From Pseudarthrobacter sp. IC2-21 (GTDB taxonomy: Bacteria; Actinomycetota; Actinomycetes; Actinomycetales; Micrococcaceae): DNA of 64,000 nt. The notes beneath the pieces were generated by a model. It worked only from the letters and a program-made list of their open reading frames with translations. It ran no database searches and was not told the origin of the DNA. Shown here piece after piece: positions 7,430-15,760 of the stretch (positions are counted from its first letter, which is position 1; each line of letters opens with the position of its first letter). The stretch is taken from contig NZ_CP139145.1 in NCBI RefSeq assembly GCF_034048115.1, positions 3,038,001-3,102,000 of the forward strand, read 5' to 3'. The position numbers were made by a program, and so were the translations under genes.

Positions 7430-8602
7430 TCAGGCCGGGAGGGACACCGCGGTGACCGGCATGGAGGAGTCCGGGGCGAAGCCGATGCCGCTCGGTCCGA
7501 TTCCGGCCATCACCAGCTGCGCACCCAGGGCCGCCACCATGGCCCCGTTGTCCGTGCACAGGTCCAGCGGCGGCACGTGAAGCCGGATGCCGGCGGACGC
7601 ACAGCGCTGGCCCGTGAGCTCGCGCAGCCTTGAGTTGGCCGCCACTCCCCCGCCCAGCAGGACATCCTTGATGCCGTGTTCGCGGCACGCCAGCACGGCC
7701 TTGGAGGTAATCACATCCACCACCGCCTCCTGGAAGGCAGCGGCGATGTCGGCCACCGGGACCTCCTCGCCGCGGGCTTCGAACTGTTCCACGCAGCGCG
7801 CGACGGCGGTCTTGAGTCCGCTGAAGGACCAGTCGTAGCGGTGCGGGCCGGGTTCCTCGGCGGTGCCCATGTACTTGGGCTGGCTGAGCCCCCGCGGGAA
7901 CCTGATGGCTTTGGCGTTGCCGGTGCGGGCCAGCTTGTCGATCGCAGGGCCGCCCGGGTAACCCAGGCCCAGGATGCGCGCCACTTTGTCGTAGGCTTCA
8001 CCGGCGGCGTCGTCGATCGTTGAGCCGAGGAGCTGGACGTCGTCCGTGATGCTGTTGATCTTCAGGATCTCGGTGTGGCCGCCCGAGACCAGCAGGGCGC
8101 CAAGGTTCCCGGGGAGGCGCGGGGCACCTGCGGCGCCGTCCGGCCCGGAAGCCGGGATCCCGCCGTCGCGCACTGCTTGGTTGGCGCTCCCGGTTGTCTT
8201 GGCATTCCCGGTTGCCTTGGCCCCGTCCAGCAGCCCGACGCCCACATGTGCCACCAGGTGATTGATGGCGTAGAGCGGTTTGCCGGTGGCAAGGGCCAGG
8301 GCTTTCGCGGCGCAGACGCCCACCATCAGCGCACCGGCGAGCCCGGGGCCTGACGTGACAGCGATGGCGTCCACATCCTCCAGGGTCACGCCGGCGTCGG
8401 CGAGCGCCTGGCGCAGCGTGGGGACAAAGGCGTCAAGGTGGGCGCGGGAGGCGATCTCCGGGATCACTCCGCCGAAGCGCACATGCTCGTCCATCGAGGA
8501 GGACACGGTGTTGGTGAGCAGGGTGGTGCCGCGGACGATGCCCACGCCGGTTTCGTCGCAGGAGGATTCGATGCCCAGCACCAGGGGCTGCGAGCCGTTC
8601 AT
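7430..8602 (-). CDS. tsaD: tRNA N6-threonylcarbamoyladenosine (t6A) synthase TsaD
   Basis: The catalytic subunit that transfers threonylcarbamoyl to A37 of ANN-decoding tRNAs. At 390 aa it is about 40-50 residues longer than typical bacterial TsaD. Visible are [15 protein letters not shown], the metal ligands His115 and His119 in [32 protein letters not shown] and the C-terminal metal-binding Asp in [10 protein letters not shown]. An Ala/Gly/Thr-rich insertion (about residues 127-166) sits between the His motif and the SGGHT strand. Last gene of the alr-tsaE-tsaB-rimI-tsaD operon, overlapping rimI by 4 nt (ATGA). Confidence 0.97.
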   Translation of the reverse strand: MNGSQPLVLGIESSCDETGVGIVRGTTLLTNTVSSSMDEHVRFGGVIPEIASRAHLDAFVPTLRQALADAGVTLEDVDAIAVTSGPGLAGALMVGVCAAKALALATGKPLYAINHLVAHVGVGLLDGAKATGNAKTTGSANQAVRDGGIPASGPDGAAGAPRLPGNLGALLVSGGHTEILKINSITDDVQLLGSTIDDAAGEAYDKVARILGLGYPGGPAIDKLARTGNAKAIRFPRGLSQPKYMGTAEEPGPHRYDWSFSGLKTAVARCVEQFEARGEEVPVADIAAAFQEAVVDVITSKAVLACREHGIKDVLLGGGVAANSRLRELTGQRCASAGIRLHVPPLDLCTDNGAMVAALGAQLVMAGIGPSGIGFAPDSSMPVTAVSLPA

Positions 8603-9159
8603 GCCTGTCCTGCTTCCGTTGTAGGGGTCTCCGTTGTAGGGGCTTCCGTTGAGGGGGCGTCGGTTGTGGGGGCGGCGCCGTCGGGGACCAGCTGCAGCCG
8701 CATGATGAGGGCGTCCACGCCGTCGCGGTAGTACTTGCGGCGCACGTGGATCTGTTCGAAGCCGAAACGCACATACAGCTGCTGCGCCCGCGGATTGTCC
8801 TCGCGGACCTCCAGCAGGACATCGGCCGCCCCGCGCCGCCGGGCCTCATCGATCAACCGGGTCAGGAGGGCCGAGCCGATTCCGCGCCCTTCGAATTCAG
8901 GCACGACGGCGATGGTCTGCACGTCCGCGACGGGCTCGATGCACATCAGGCCGGCGTAGCCCACAATCGCGCCGCCGCTTTCGGCCACCACGTAGCGGCG
9001 CGTTTCGGGCTGGGTCAGTTCCGCCAGGAACATCTCCAGCGGCCAGGCGTCGGCGGGGAACAACCGCTGTTCCAGGGCATTGACGGCGGAGACGTCGTCG
9101 AGGGTCATGTCGCGGAAGGCCACGGCGCCGGCGCCGGACGCGCTGGCAGGCGTGCTCAC
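8599..9159 (-). CDS. rimI: Ribosomal protein S18 alanine N-acetyltransferase RimI
   Basis: A 186-residue GNAT acetyltransferase. The acetyl-CoA loop is [10 protein letters not shown], preceded by the beta-4 strand [10 protein letters not shown], and followed by [25 protein letters not shown] typical of RimI. It acetylates the N-terminal Ala of S18 in Escherichia coli; the actinobacterial role is assumed by family and by its place between tsaB and tsaD, a common arrangement. The C-terminal 22 residues are a Thr/Pro/Glu pentapeptide repeat ([20 protein letters not shown]) encoded by 15-bp tandem repeats, outside the GNAT fold. It overlaps tsaB and tsaD by 4 nt each. Confidence 0.93.
   Translation of the reverse strand: MSTPASASGAGAVAFRDMTLDDVSAVNALEQRLFPADAWPLEMFLAELTQPETRRYVVAESGGAIVGYAGLMCIEPVADVQTIAVVPEFEGRGIGSALLTRLIDEARRRGAADVLLEVREDNPRAQQLYVRFGFEQIHVRRKYYRDGVDALIMRLQLVPDGAAPTTDAPSTEAPTTETPTTEAGQA
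8613..8672. repeat. Four 15-bp tandem repeats in the rimI 3' end
   Basis: Units of the type CTTCCGTTGTAGGGG start at 8613, 8628, 8643 and 8658 with a few substitutions. They encode the PTTEx pentapeptides at the RimI C-terminus. The tract could expand or contract in frame. Confidence 0.85.
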
Positions 9160-9827
9160 AGCGCCCGCTTCCGCGGCCCGGGGACCTGGGCGTCGGATTC
9201 CCGCAGGTACAGCGGGGTGGAGTCCAGCAGGTCAGCGCCGGACGCGAGCCGGGCCAGGGCGAACTGGCCCAGATAGAGGGCGTCGGGCTGTTCCTTGCTA
9301 AAGCCGGGGTCAGCGCGGAGGACATCGCTGAAGAGCCCGGCGCCGGCCCCGTACGCAGGCAGGTCCGGCAGGTCCGCGGCGAAGCTGACGTGGGGCCCGT
9401 CTTCCAGCCGGGGCAGCTGCCCTTCCGCGAGGGTGTACCGGGCCCAGTAGACCTCTTTGCGCCGGGCGTCCGTGACCACGAGGAACTCGTCCGCGGCATC
9501 GGTGGACTCGGCGACCTCCAGGGCGACGGCGTCGAGGCTCATCACCCCGTGCAGCGGCCGGTCCCAGACAAACGCAAGGGTGCGCGCGGTGGCAATCCCG
9601 GAGCGCAGGCCGGTGAAGGGGCCCGGGCCCACGCCCACCACGATCGCGTCAATGTTCTGGCCGGTGACGCCGGCCGAGGACAGCAGCTCCTCAATGCCGG
9701 GCGCCAGGACTTCGGCGTGGCTGCGGGTGTCTTCCGTGGCGAAGCTGGCCACCACGCCTTCGAGAGCGTCGTCCGAGACGAGGGCGGCGCTGGCCACGGC
9801 GGAGGTGTCGATGGCAAGAATGAGCAT
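9156..9827 (-). CDS. tsaB: t6A synthesis dimerisation factor TsaB
   Basis: A 223-residue ASKHA-fold partner of TsaD, needed for t6A formation in bacteria. The N-terminus LILAIDTSAVASAALV and the motif VGVGPGPFTGLRSGIATARTLAF are diagnostic. It lacks the metal-binding His residues of TsaD, as expected. It follows tsaE with a TGATG stop/start overlap and overlaps rimI by 4 nt, so it is probably translationally coupled. Confidence 0.95.
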   Translation of the reverse strand: MLILAIDTSAVASAALVSDDALEGVVASFATEDTRSHAEVLAPGIEELLSSAGVTGQNIDAIVVGVGPGPFTGLRSGIATARTLAFVWDRPLHGVMSLDAVALEVAESTDAADEFLVVTDARRKEVYWARYTLAEGQLPRLEDGPHVSFAADLPDLPAYGAGAGLFSDVLRADPGFSKEQPDALYLGQFALARLASGADLLDSTPLYLRESDAQVPGPRKRAL

Positions 9828-10429
9828 CAGGGTGTCCCTTCAAAGTCGCCGCCGAGCACAGGCCGGGTGCTCCAGCGGGGACCGAAGCCGCGCAGCACTA
9901 TGGTGCGGGGCTCGTCGTCGTCCTCGGTGTCAAAGTCCAGGATGTCGGTGTGGCCGGGGATGGGTTCCGAGGCGCCCACGGCGTCCAGTCCGATGGCGCG
10001 GTGCAGGTCCACTTCCAGCCGGCTCTCGCTCAGGTGCTCCACCCGGCCGCGCCCCCATTCCACCACCGTCACGGACGAGTCCATGGTGTTTTCCAGGTCA
10101 ATGTCGTCAATTTCCGACGCCGATCCCAGCCGGTAGGCGTCCACGTGCACCAGGTCGGGACCGCCGGGCCGCGGGCCGTCCGGCAGGTTGGGATGGATGC
10201 GGACCAGCACGAAGGTGGGGGAAATGATGCCCGCCCGCACACCGAGGCCTTCGCCGAGCCCTTGGGTAAACGTGGTCTTCCCGGCACCCAGCTCGCCGGT
10301 CAGCACCAGCAGGTCCCCCGACTGAAGCACCTTCCCCAAAGCCGCGCCGAGCGCGTGGGTCTGCTCCGCCGTCGTGACCCTGATGGTCTGCTCCCAGCCG
10401 GGAAGCTCTGCCTGCGCGGACACGCTCAC
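9827..10429 (-). CDS. tsaE: t6A synthesis ATPase TsaE
   Basis: A P-loop ATPase of the t6A complex, 200 aa. The Walker A motif is GELGAGKTTFTQGL, followed by GIISPTFVLV and HVDAYRLG, all hallmarks of TsaE. The GTG start at 10429 overlaps the alr stop (GTGA), giving MSVSAQAELPGWEQT; a second in-frame GTG lies two codons on. The frame is open further upstream but lies inside alr. The C-terminus (about residues 150-200) is longer than in the E. coli protein and acidic (DFDTEDDDE). Confidence 0.95.
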   Translation of the reverse strand: MSVSAQAELPGWEQTIRVTTAEQTHALGAALGKVLQSGDLLVLTGELGAGKTTFTQGLGEGLGVRAGIISPTFVLVRIHPNLPDGPRPGGPDLVHVDAYRLGSASEIDDIDLENTMDSSVTVVEWGRGRVEHLSESRLEVDLHRAIGLDAVGASEPIPGHTDILDFDTEDDDEPRTIVLRGFGPRWSTRPVLGGDFEGTP

Positions 10430-11661
10430 GGCGTGGCCTTCGAGGCTGAGTGCGGAGCGGGTGAATCCCCGACGGCGGGGCTTTCGTTGATGAACCGGCG
10501 CGGCACCCGGGGGCTGATCCGGGTGACGATCTCGTAGTTGTTCGTTCCGGCGGCGGCCGCCCAGTCGTCGGCCGTGGGTCCGTCGTCGTCCGCGTTGCCG
10601 AACAGCACCGCCTCGGCACCGAACAGGTCCGCCCCGGCGGCGCCGATGTTGCCGACGTCGATCACCATCTGGTCCATCGCGATCCGGCCCACCACCGGGT
10701 AGGTCCGGCCGGCCACCCGGACGGGGCCGCCGGTGGCCACCCGCGGCACGCCGTCCGCGTAGCCAAGCGGGATCAGGGCCAGGCTGCTTGGCCCGCTGGT
10801 GCGGTAGCGCAGGCCGTAGGAGACGCCCTGCCCGTCGGGGACGTCCTTGCACTGGGAAACCAGCGTCCGCAGCGTCATGGCGGGCCGGAGTCCCAGTTCG
10901 GCGGAGGTCTGGCCTTCAAAGGGGGAGAGCCCGTAAATGCCCAGGCCCACACGGACGAGGTCGAAGTGGGTGTCCGGGCGGGACAGGGTGGCGGGGGTGT
11001 TGGCCAGGTGCCGCACTTCGGGGTCCACGCCGGCGTCTTCGGCTATGGCGAGCACCTCGCGGAAAGCGGCCAGCTGCTCGTCGGTTTCGGGCCGCTCGGG
11101 CTCATCGGCCACGGAGAGGTGCGAAAAGATGCCCACCACCCGCAGGAGGCCCTGGTCCTGGTACTCCATGGCCTCGCCCACCAGCTGGTCCCAGGACGCG
11201 AGGGTGGCGCCGTTCCGGCCCAGGCCCGTGTCCACTTTCAGGTGAATCCGGGCGGGGCGTTCCTGGTCGCGGGCGGCTGCGACGATGCGTTCGAGCTCCC
11301 AGCCGGAGCACCCGATATCGACGCCGGCAGCCACGGCCGCGGCGAAGTTGCTTTCGGCGGTGTGCAGCCAGGCCAGCAGCGGCGCGTCGATGCCCGCGGC
11401 CCGCAGGGCGAGGGCTTCGGAGATGTGCGCCACGCCCAGCCAGGAGGCGCCGGCTTCGAGGGCGGCCCGGGCCACCGGGACGGCCCCGTGCCCGTAGGCG
11501 TCGGCCTTGACCACGGCCATGACCTTGGCGGGTGAAGCCGCGCCGGCCAGCCGGCGGACGTTGTGGCGGATGGCGTCCAGGTCGATTACGGCGGACCGCT
11601 CGTACAGCGGATCCTTTCCTGAGGACGCGCTGAAGTCACCGGTTGCTGCGGGGTAAGTCAC
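10426..11661 (-). CDS. alr: Alanine racemase
   Basis: A PLP-dependent racemase producing D-Ala for peptidoglycan, 411 aa. The Schiff-base Lys52 lies in VMAVVKADAYGHGA near the N-terminus. HLKVDTGLGRNG, IFSHLSVAD, GLGIYG and the catalytic Tyr in GVSYGLRYR follow, then the C-terminal beta domain (RIAMDQMVIDVG). The GTG at 11661 is chosen because TAGAAT precedes it by 7 nt with no ribosome-binding site. First gene of the operon with tsaE, tsaB, rimI and tsaD, all with overlapping ends, so D-Ala synthesis and t6A modification are co-expressed. Confidence 0.96.
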   Translation of the reverse strand: MTYPAATGDFSASSGKDPLYERSAVIDLDAIRHNVRRLAGAASPAKVMAVVKADAYGHGAVPVARAALEAGASWLGVAHISEALALRAAGIDAPLLAWLHTAESNFAAAVAAGVDIGCSGWELERIVAAARDQERPARIHLKVDTGLGRNGATLASWDQLVGEAMEYQDQGLLRVVGIFSHLSVADEPERPETDEQLAAFREVLAIAEDAGVDPEVRHLANTPATLSRPDTHFDLVRVGLGIYGLSPFEGQTSAELGLRPAMTLRTLVSQCKDVPDGQGVSYGLRYRTSGPSSLALIPLGYADGVPRVATGGPVRVAGRTYPVVGRIAMDQMVIDVGNIGAAGADLFGAEAVLFGNADDDGPTADDWAAAAGTNNYEIVTRISPRVPRRFINESPAVGDSPAPHSASKATP

Positions 11662-11668
11662 CCTAGTG

Positions 11669-11674
11669 ATTCTA
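11669..11674 (-). promoter_or_regulatory. Leaderless -10 box for alr
   Basis: On the minus strand TAGAAT, 7 nt (CACTAGG), then GTG at 11661. A TTTGCT sequence 16 bp further upstream may serve as -35. Confidence 0.65.
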
Positions 11675-11723
11675 GTGCGAGCGGCCCGGCAGCAAATTCC
11701 GGAGCGGTCATCGCCGTCGGTCC

Positions 11724-12815
11724 TCACGCATCCGAGAGGTGCGCGATGGTGGCGCCGGCCCGGCGCTGTGCCGCCACCGGGACGTCGGCGACGATGTCGG
11801 CGAGGAAGCCGAAGCGGCGCAGCCACTGGCTGCTCTGGCGTTCCGGCCGGGCGTTGGCGCGTTTCCACCAGTCGGCGATGTCGCCCCAGCCGGGCGCCGC
11901 CAGCGAGCCGCCCACCTCCTGGACGGCCAGGGAGGCGCAGAGGTTGGCGAACCGGAGCCGGTTTCCCAGCGGCCAGCCGGCCAGGCTGCCCATGATGAAC
12001 GCCGCGTCGAAGCAGTCGCCGGCGCCGGTGGGGTCAAAGGCGGTCACGGGCAGCGACGGCACCCACTCTTCCTCCCCCGTTTCGGAGTCCACCGCCATGG
12101 CACCCTGCGCGCCGAGCGTCACCACCGCCACGGGCACCCGGTCGGCCAGGGCGTACAGCGCGGACCACGGGTTGTCCTTCCCGGTGAAGGCCATCGCCTC
12201 GCGCTGGTTGGGCAGGAACGCGTGGAAGTACTGCAGGTTCTCCAGCCGGACCGGGGCCCACTCCCCGCTGGGGTCCCAGCCCACGTCGCCGAACAGCTTG
12301 ACCCCGGCCTGGTGCGCGGCTTTGGCCCACGGTTCGATTTCGAGGCCGAGTTCGGCGATGCCGGCGATCGCCGGCGGCGGCTGTCCGATCAGTTCTGAGG
12401 CCGTGACGGGCGCCGGGTGGCCGTGCGTCACCAGCGAACGGTCATGGTCGACGCTGAGCGAGACGGTGACCGGCGAATGCCACCCGGCCACGCGGCGGGA
12501 CAGGCTCAGGTCCACGTGCTCCTGCCCGGCCAGGATCTTCCAGTTGTAGTCCCCGTAACCGTCGTCCCCGAAGGCGGCAGCGAGCCCCGTTTTCAGGCCC
12601 AGCCTCGCCGCGGCAATGGCCTGGTTCGCCACCCCGCCGGGGCAGCTGCCCATGCCTTCGCTCCAGATTTCGGTGCCGGGCTCGGGCGCGTGCGGCAGTC
12701 CGGTGAAGATGATGTCCTGGAAAACCGTGCCTGCCAGGATCAGGTCGAAGCCTCCGTCGGCCTGGTTGCGTACGGACGAAAGAGGATCGAAACGGCGGTC
12801 CGGTGTGGCGTCCAT
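11724..12815 (-). CDS. PfkB-family carbohydrate kinase
   Basis: A ribokinase-fold sugar kinase of 363 aa. Substrate and ATP motifs are visible: GGVANQAIAAARLG in the N-terminal half, FLPNQREAMAFTG in the middle, and the PfkB signature DPTGAGDCFDAAFIMG near residue 277 with the catalytic Asp and anion hole GAGD. The phospho-acceptor sugar cannot be told from sequence. It is divergent from a GH4 phospho-glycosidase gene, which suggests that the two handle phosphorylated sugars together. The start at 12815 follows TAGTCT by 7 nt; the frame is open upstream only across the divergent gene. Confidence 0.9.
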   Translation of the reverse strand: MDATPDRRFDPLSSVRNQADGGFDLILAGTVFQDIIFTGLPHAPEPGTEIWSEGMGSCPGGVANQAIAAARLGLKTGLAAAFGDDGYGDYNWKILAGQEHVDLSLSRRVAGWHSPVTVSLSVDHDRSLVTHGHPAPVTASELIGQPPPAIAGIAELGLEIEPWAKAAHQAGVKLFGDVGWDPSGEWAPVRLENLQYFHAFLPNQREAMAFTGKDNPWSALYALADRVPVAVVTLGAQGAMAVDSETGEEEWVPSLPVTAFDPTGAGDCFDAAFIMGSLAGWPLGNRLRFANLCASLAVQEVGGSLAAPGWGDIADWWKRANARPERQSSQWLRRFGFLADIVADVPVAAQRRAGATIAHLSDA

Positions 12816-12822
12816 GTTCGGC

Positions 12823-12828
12823 AGACTA
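12823..12828 (-). promoter_or_regulatory. Leaderless -10 box for the PfkB kinase gene
   Basis: On the minus strand TAGTCT, 7 nt (GCCGAAC), then ATG at 12815. Confidence 0.6.
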
Positions 12829-12881
12829 CGCCCTGCCGCCGCGCCGCGGTAGGGGCACGGCAGCAGTTTGATGAAGCCGCC

Positions 12882-12887
12882 TAGACT
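12882..12887 (+). promoter_or_regulatory. Leaderless -10 box for the GH4 gene
   Basis: TAGACT, 7 nt (GCTGACT), then ATG at 12895. The two divergent -10 boxes of this intergenic region are 53 bp apart. Confidence 0.65.
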
Positions 12888-12894
12888 GCTGACT

Positions 12895-14397
12895 ATGCGG
12901 CTCATGATTGCCGGTGGCGGCGGATTCCGTGTGCCCCTCGTGTACCGGGCGCTGGCTTCGGGCCCCTTCGCGGGGCTGGTCAGCGAACTGGTGCTGTTCG
13001 ACGTCGATCCCGCCCGGCTCAGTGCCATCGCGGCGGTCCTGCGGGCCATGCCCTTGCCTGACAAGCCAGCGTCCGACGGCGGTGATCCTGCGGGTGCGCC
13101 GCCTCCTGCCGTCCACACCACCACGTCCCTGCCGGACGCCCTGCGCGGGACGGACCTCGTGTTTGCGGCCATCCGGCCCGGCGGCACCGCCGGCCGGATT
13201 GCGGACGAACGCGTCGCCCGGGACCTCGGCCTGCTGGGCCAGGAAACCACGGGCCCAGGCGGCATCTCCTACGCCCTGCGGACCATCCCGGAAATGCTGC
13301 ACCTGGCCCGGCAGATGCGGGACCTCTGCCCGGACGCCTGGCTCATCAACTTCACCAACCCCGCCGGCATAGTCACCGAAGCCCTCGTGCCGGTCCTGGG
13401 CCGCAAGGTCATCGGGATCTGCGATTCCGCGGGCGGCCTGGTGCACCGGGCCGCCCGGGCTGCCGGCGTTTCCTTGCCGGACGGGAGGCTCGACGGCGTG
13501 GGCTACTACGGGCTGAACCACCTCGGCTGGCTGTACCGGCTGGAGTCGGGCGGCCGCGACCGGTTGCCCGGGCTGCTGGCCGATCCGGCCGCCCTCGCGT
13601 CGTTTGAGGAAGGCCGGCTCTTTCCCCAGCCGTTCCTGGCGGAGCTCGGCGCCCTGCCCAATGAATACCTCTATTACTACTACCAGCGGGACGCTGCTGC
13701 TGCGGCCATGCGCACCATGCCCGTCACCCGCGGGGAATCCATCCACCACCAGCAGGCCGAACTGTATCCCCGGCTTGCCGCCTCCGGCGCGGACGCGTAC
13801 CGGCTGTGGGACGCGGCCCGGCGTTCCCGCGAGGAAGGCTACCTGGCCGAGGCCCGGACCCACGGTGAGCAGCGCGACGAAGCCGACCTCGCCGGCGGCG
13901 GCTACGAACGGGTCGCGCTGGCCGTGATGCGCGCGCTGGCCGGCGGCACCGCTGGCGGCCCTGCTGACGGGTCCGGCGGCCCCGGCACCGCCTCCGGCGG
14001 GCGCTCCACCCAACTGATCCTCAACACCCCCAACACCCTGCCCACTGCTCCTGCACAGGCGGGCACCCAGGCCGCCACCGCCGCAGGCACCCCTCCGCAA
14101 CCCGCCATCCCGGGACTGCCCGCGGACGCCGTCGTCGAGGTCCCCTGCACGGTAACGCCGGACGGCGCGCTGCCGCTTCCCCAGTCGGCGCCGGACCCGG
14201 AACAACTCGCCCTGCTGCAACGGGTCAAGCGGGTGGAGCAGCTCACGGTGCGGGCCGCGACGCAGGGCGACCGGGCTGCCGCCGTCGACGCTTTCAGCCG
14301 GCATCCGCTGGTGGATTCGGCCGTGCTCGGGGCGGCGCTGCTGGAGGGCTACGAGCGCGCCTTCCCCGGGCTGGGTGCACTCTGGCGGCAGGAGTAG
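12895..14397 (+). CDS. Glycoside hydrolase family 4, 6-phospho-beta-glucosidase-like
   Basis: A 500-residue NAD+/Mn2+-dependent GH4 hydrolase. The N-terminal Rossmann motif is MIAGGGGFRVPLVYRAL; WLINFTNPAGIVTEA follows. The metal site can be placed at Cys176 (IGICDSAGG) and His209 (GLNHLGW). The usual CN.P of the family is CDS here. GH4 enzymes cleave phosphorylated glycosides by a redox-elimination mechanism; 6-phospho-beta-glucosides are the likely substrate. About residues 342-412 contain a Gly/Ala/Pro/Thr-rich insertion before IPGLPADAVVEVPC that is absent from typical members. The ATG at 12895 was preferred over upstream TTG/ATG codons because of the -10 box 7 nt upstream. Confidence 0.88.
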   Translation: MRLMIAGGGGFRVPLVYRALASGPFAGLVSELVLFDVDPARLSAIAAVLRAMPLPDKPASDGGDPAGAPPPAVHTTTSLPDALRGTDLVFAAIRPGGTAGRIADERVARDLGLLGQETTGPGGISYALRTIPEMLHLARQMRDLCPDAWLINFTNPAGIVTEALVPVLGRKVIGICDSAGGLVHRAARAAGVSLPDGRLDGVGYYGLNHLGWLYRLESGGRDRLPGLLADPAALASFEEGRLFPQPFLAELGALPNEYLYYYYQRDAAAAAMRTMPVTRGESIHHQQAELYPRLAASGADAYRLWDAARRSREEGYLAEARTHGEQRDEADLAGGGYERVALAVMRALAGGTAGGPADGSGGPGTASGGRSTQLILNTPNTLPTAPAQAGTQAATAAGTPPQPAIPGLPADAVVEVPCTVTPDGALPLPQSAPDPEQLALLQRVKRVEQLTVRAATQGDRAAAVDAFSRHPLVDSAVLGAALLEGYERAFPGLGALWRQE

Positions 14398-14458
14398 TGT
14401 TTTACCGAATGGACAAGAGCCGGCCCGGGGATCCGCGCCGGAAGGGGAAGGAGGGGCC

Positions 14459-15751
14459 ATGACACCGATCCGCAGGGTCGCGCTGCTGTCCCTCCACACC
14501 TCCCCCATGGAGCAGCCCGGCTCCGGCGATGCCGGCGGCATGAACGTTTACATCCGCGAACTGGCGTCGGCGCTGGCCGAGGCCGGCGTCGAAGTGGAGA
14601 TCTTTACGCGGTCCACCTCGGCCAAGCAGCCCGCCGTCGAGCACCCCGACCCCGGCGTGTGCGTCCACAACGTGTTCGCGGGGCCGCAGCGGAAGATCCC
14701 CAAGGAGGAACTGCCGGCGCTGCTGCACACCATGGTGGCGGAGATCGAACAGATCCGGCAGCGCCAGCCGCACGGCCGTTACGACCTCATCCATTCGCAT
14801 TACTGGGTGTCCGGGATCGCCGGCCTGGAACTCGCCGATCTCTGGGGCGTGCCGCTGGTCCACACGATGCACACCATGGCCAAGGTCAAAAACCTCCTGC
14901 TGCAGTCCGGCGAGCAGCCCGAGCCCCGCCGGCGCGAAGACGGTGAACACCGGATCGTCGACGGCGCAACACGCCTGATCGCCAACACCAGCGCCGAAGC
15001 CACGGAACTGGTCTCGCATTACGGCGCCGACCCCGACCGCATCGATGTGGCGCCGCCCGGCGTGGACCTCAGCACGTTCACGCCCGCCTTCCGCGCGCGC
15101 TCCCGGGCGGAGCACGGGGTCCCGCCGGAGACCTTCCACCTGGTCTTCGCCGGCCGCATCCAGCGCCTCAAAGGTCCGCAGGTCCTGCTCAAGGCCGCGG
15201 CCCTGCTGCGGAAGCGGCGGCCGGGAATCGACCTCCGGGTCACCATCCTCGGCGCGCTGAGCGGCAACAAGGACTTCAACCTCCGGCAGCTGATCACCGA
15301 GTCCGGAATGGACGACGTCGTGACGCACCTTCCGCCCGTGAACGCGGCCGAGCTGGCGTCCTGGTTCCGTGCGGCGGACGTTGTGGTGATGCCTTCCTAC
15401 AGTGAGTCCTTCGGGCTGGTGGCCATCGAAGCGCAGGCGTGCGGGACCCCGGTGGTGGGAACGCGGGTGGGCGGCCTGCAGCGGGCCATCCACCATGGCC
15501 GGACCGGGCTCCTGGTGGACGGGCACCATGCCAAGGACTGGGCTGACGCGCTCGAAGCGATGTATGACGATCCGGACACCCGCGCCGACATGGGCCGGGC
15601 AGCCTCCATCGGGGCGGAGAACCTGGGCTGGAACCGTACTGCGGCCATCACGCTGGAGACTTACCATGCCGCCGTCGAGGACAAACTGGCGGGCCGTCCG
15701 GCACCGGCCGTTTCCACGAGTGCGGCGGCCCCCGCCGTCGCGGTCCACTAA
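14459..15751 (+). CDS. mshA: D-inositol-3-phosphate glycosyltransferase MshA
   Basis: The first committed enzyme of mycothiol synthesis, joining UDP-GlcNAc and 1L-myo-inositol-1-phosphate. It is a GT4/GT-B protein of 430 aa. The N-terminus LLSLHTSPMEQPGSGDAGG followed by MNVYIRELA is characteristic of MshA. The C-terminal donor domain shows VFAGRIQRLKGPQVLLKA and the E-x7-E region PSYSESFGLVAIEAQACGTP. The ATG at 14459 follows a GGAAGGAGGGG ribosome-binding region; an open frame further upstream is ignored. Its cosubstrate comes from Ino1, encoded about 2 kb downstream on the other strand. Confidence 0.93.
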   Translation: MTPIRRVALLSLHTSPMEQPGSGDAGGMNVYIRELASALAEAGVEVEIFTRSTSAKQPAVEHPDPGVCVHNVFAGPQRKIPKEELPALLHTMVAEIEQIRQRQPHGRYDLIHSHYWVSGIAGLELADLWGVPLVHTMHTMAKVKNLLLQSGEQPEPRRREDGEHRIVDGATRLIANTSAEATELVSHYGADPDRIDVAPPGVDLSTFTPAFRARSRAEHGVPPETFHLVFAGRIQRLKGPQVLLKAAALLRKRRPGIDLRVTILGALSGNKDFNLRQLITESGMDDVVTHLPPVNAAELASWFRAADVVVMPSYSESFGLVAIEAQACGTPVVGTRVGGLQRAIHHGRTGLLVDGHHAKDWADALEAMYDDPDTRADMGRAASIGAENLGWNRTAAITLETYHAAVEDKLAGRPAPAVSTSAAAPAVAVH

Positions 15752-15760
15752 GGAGAACCC

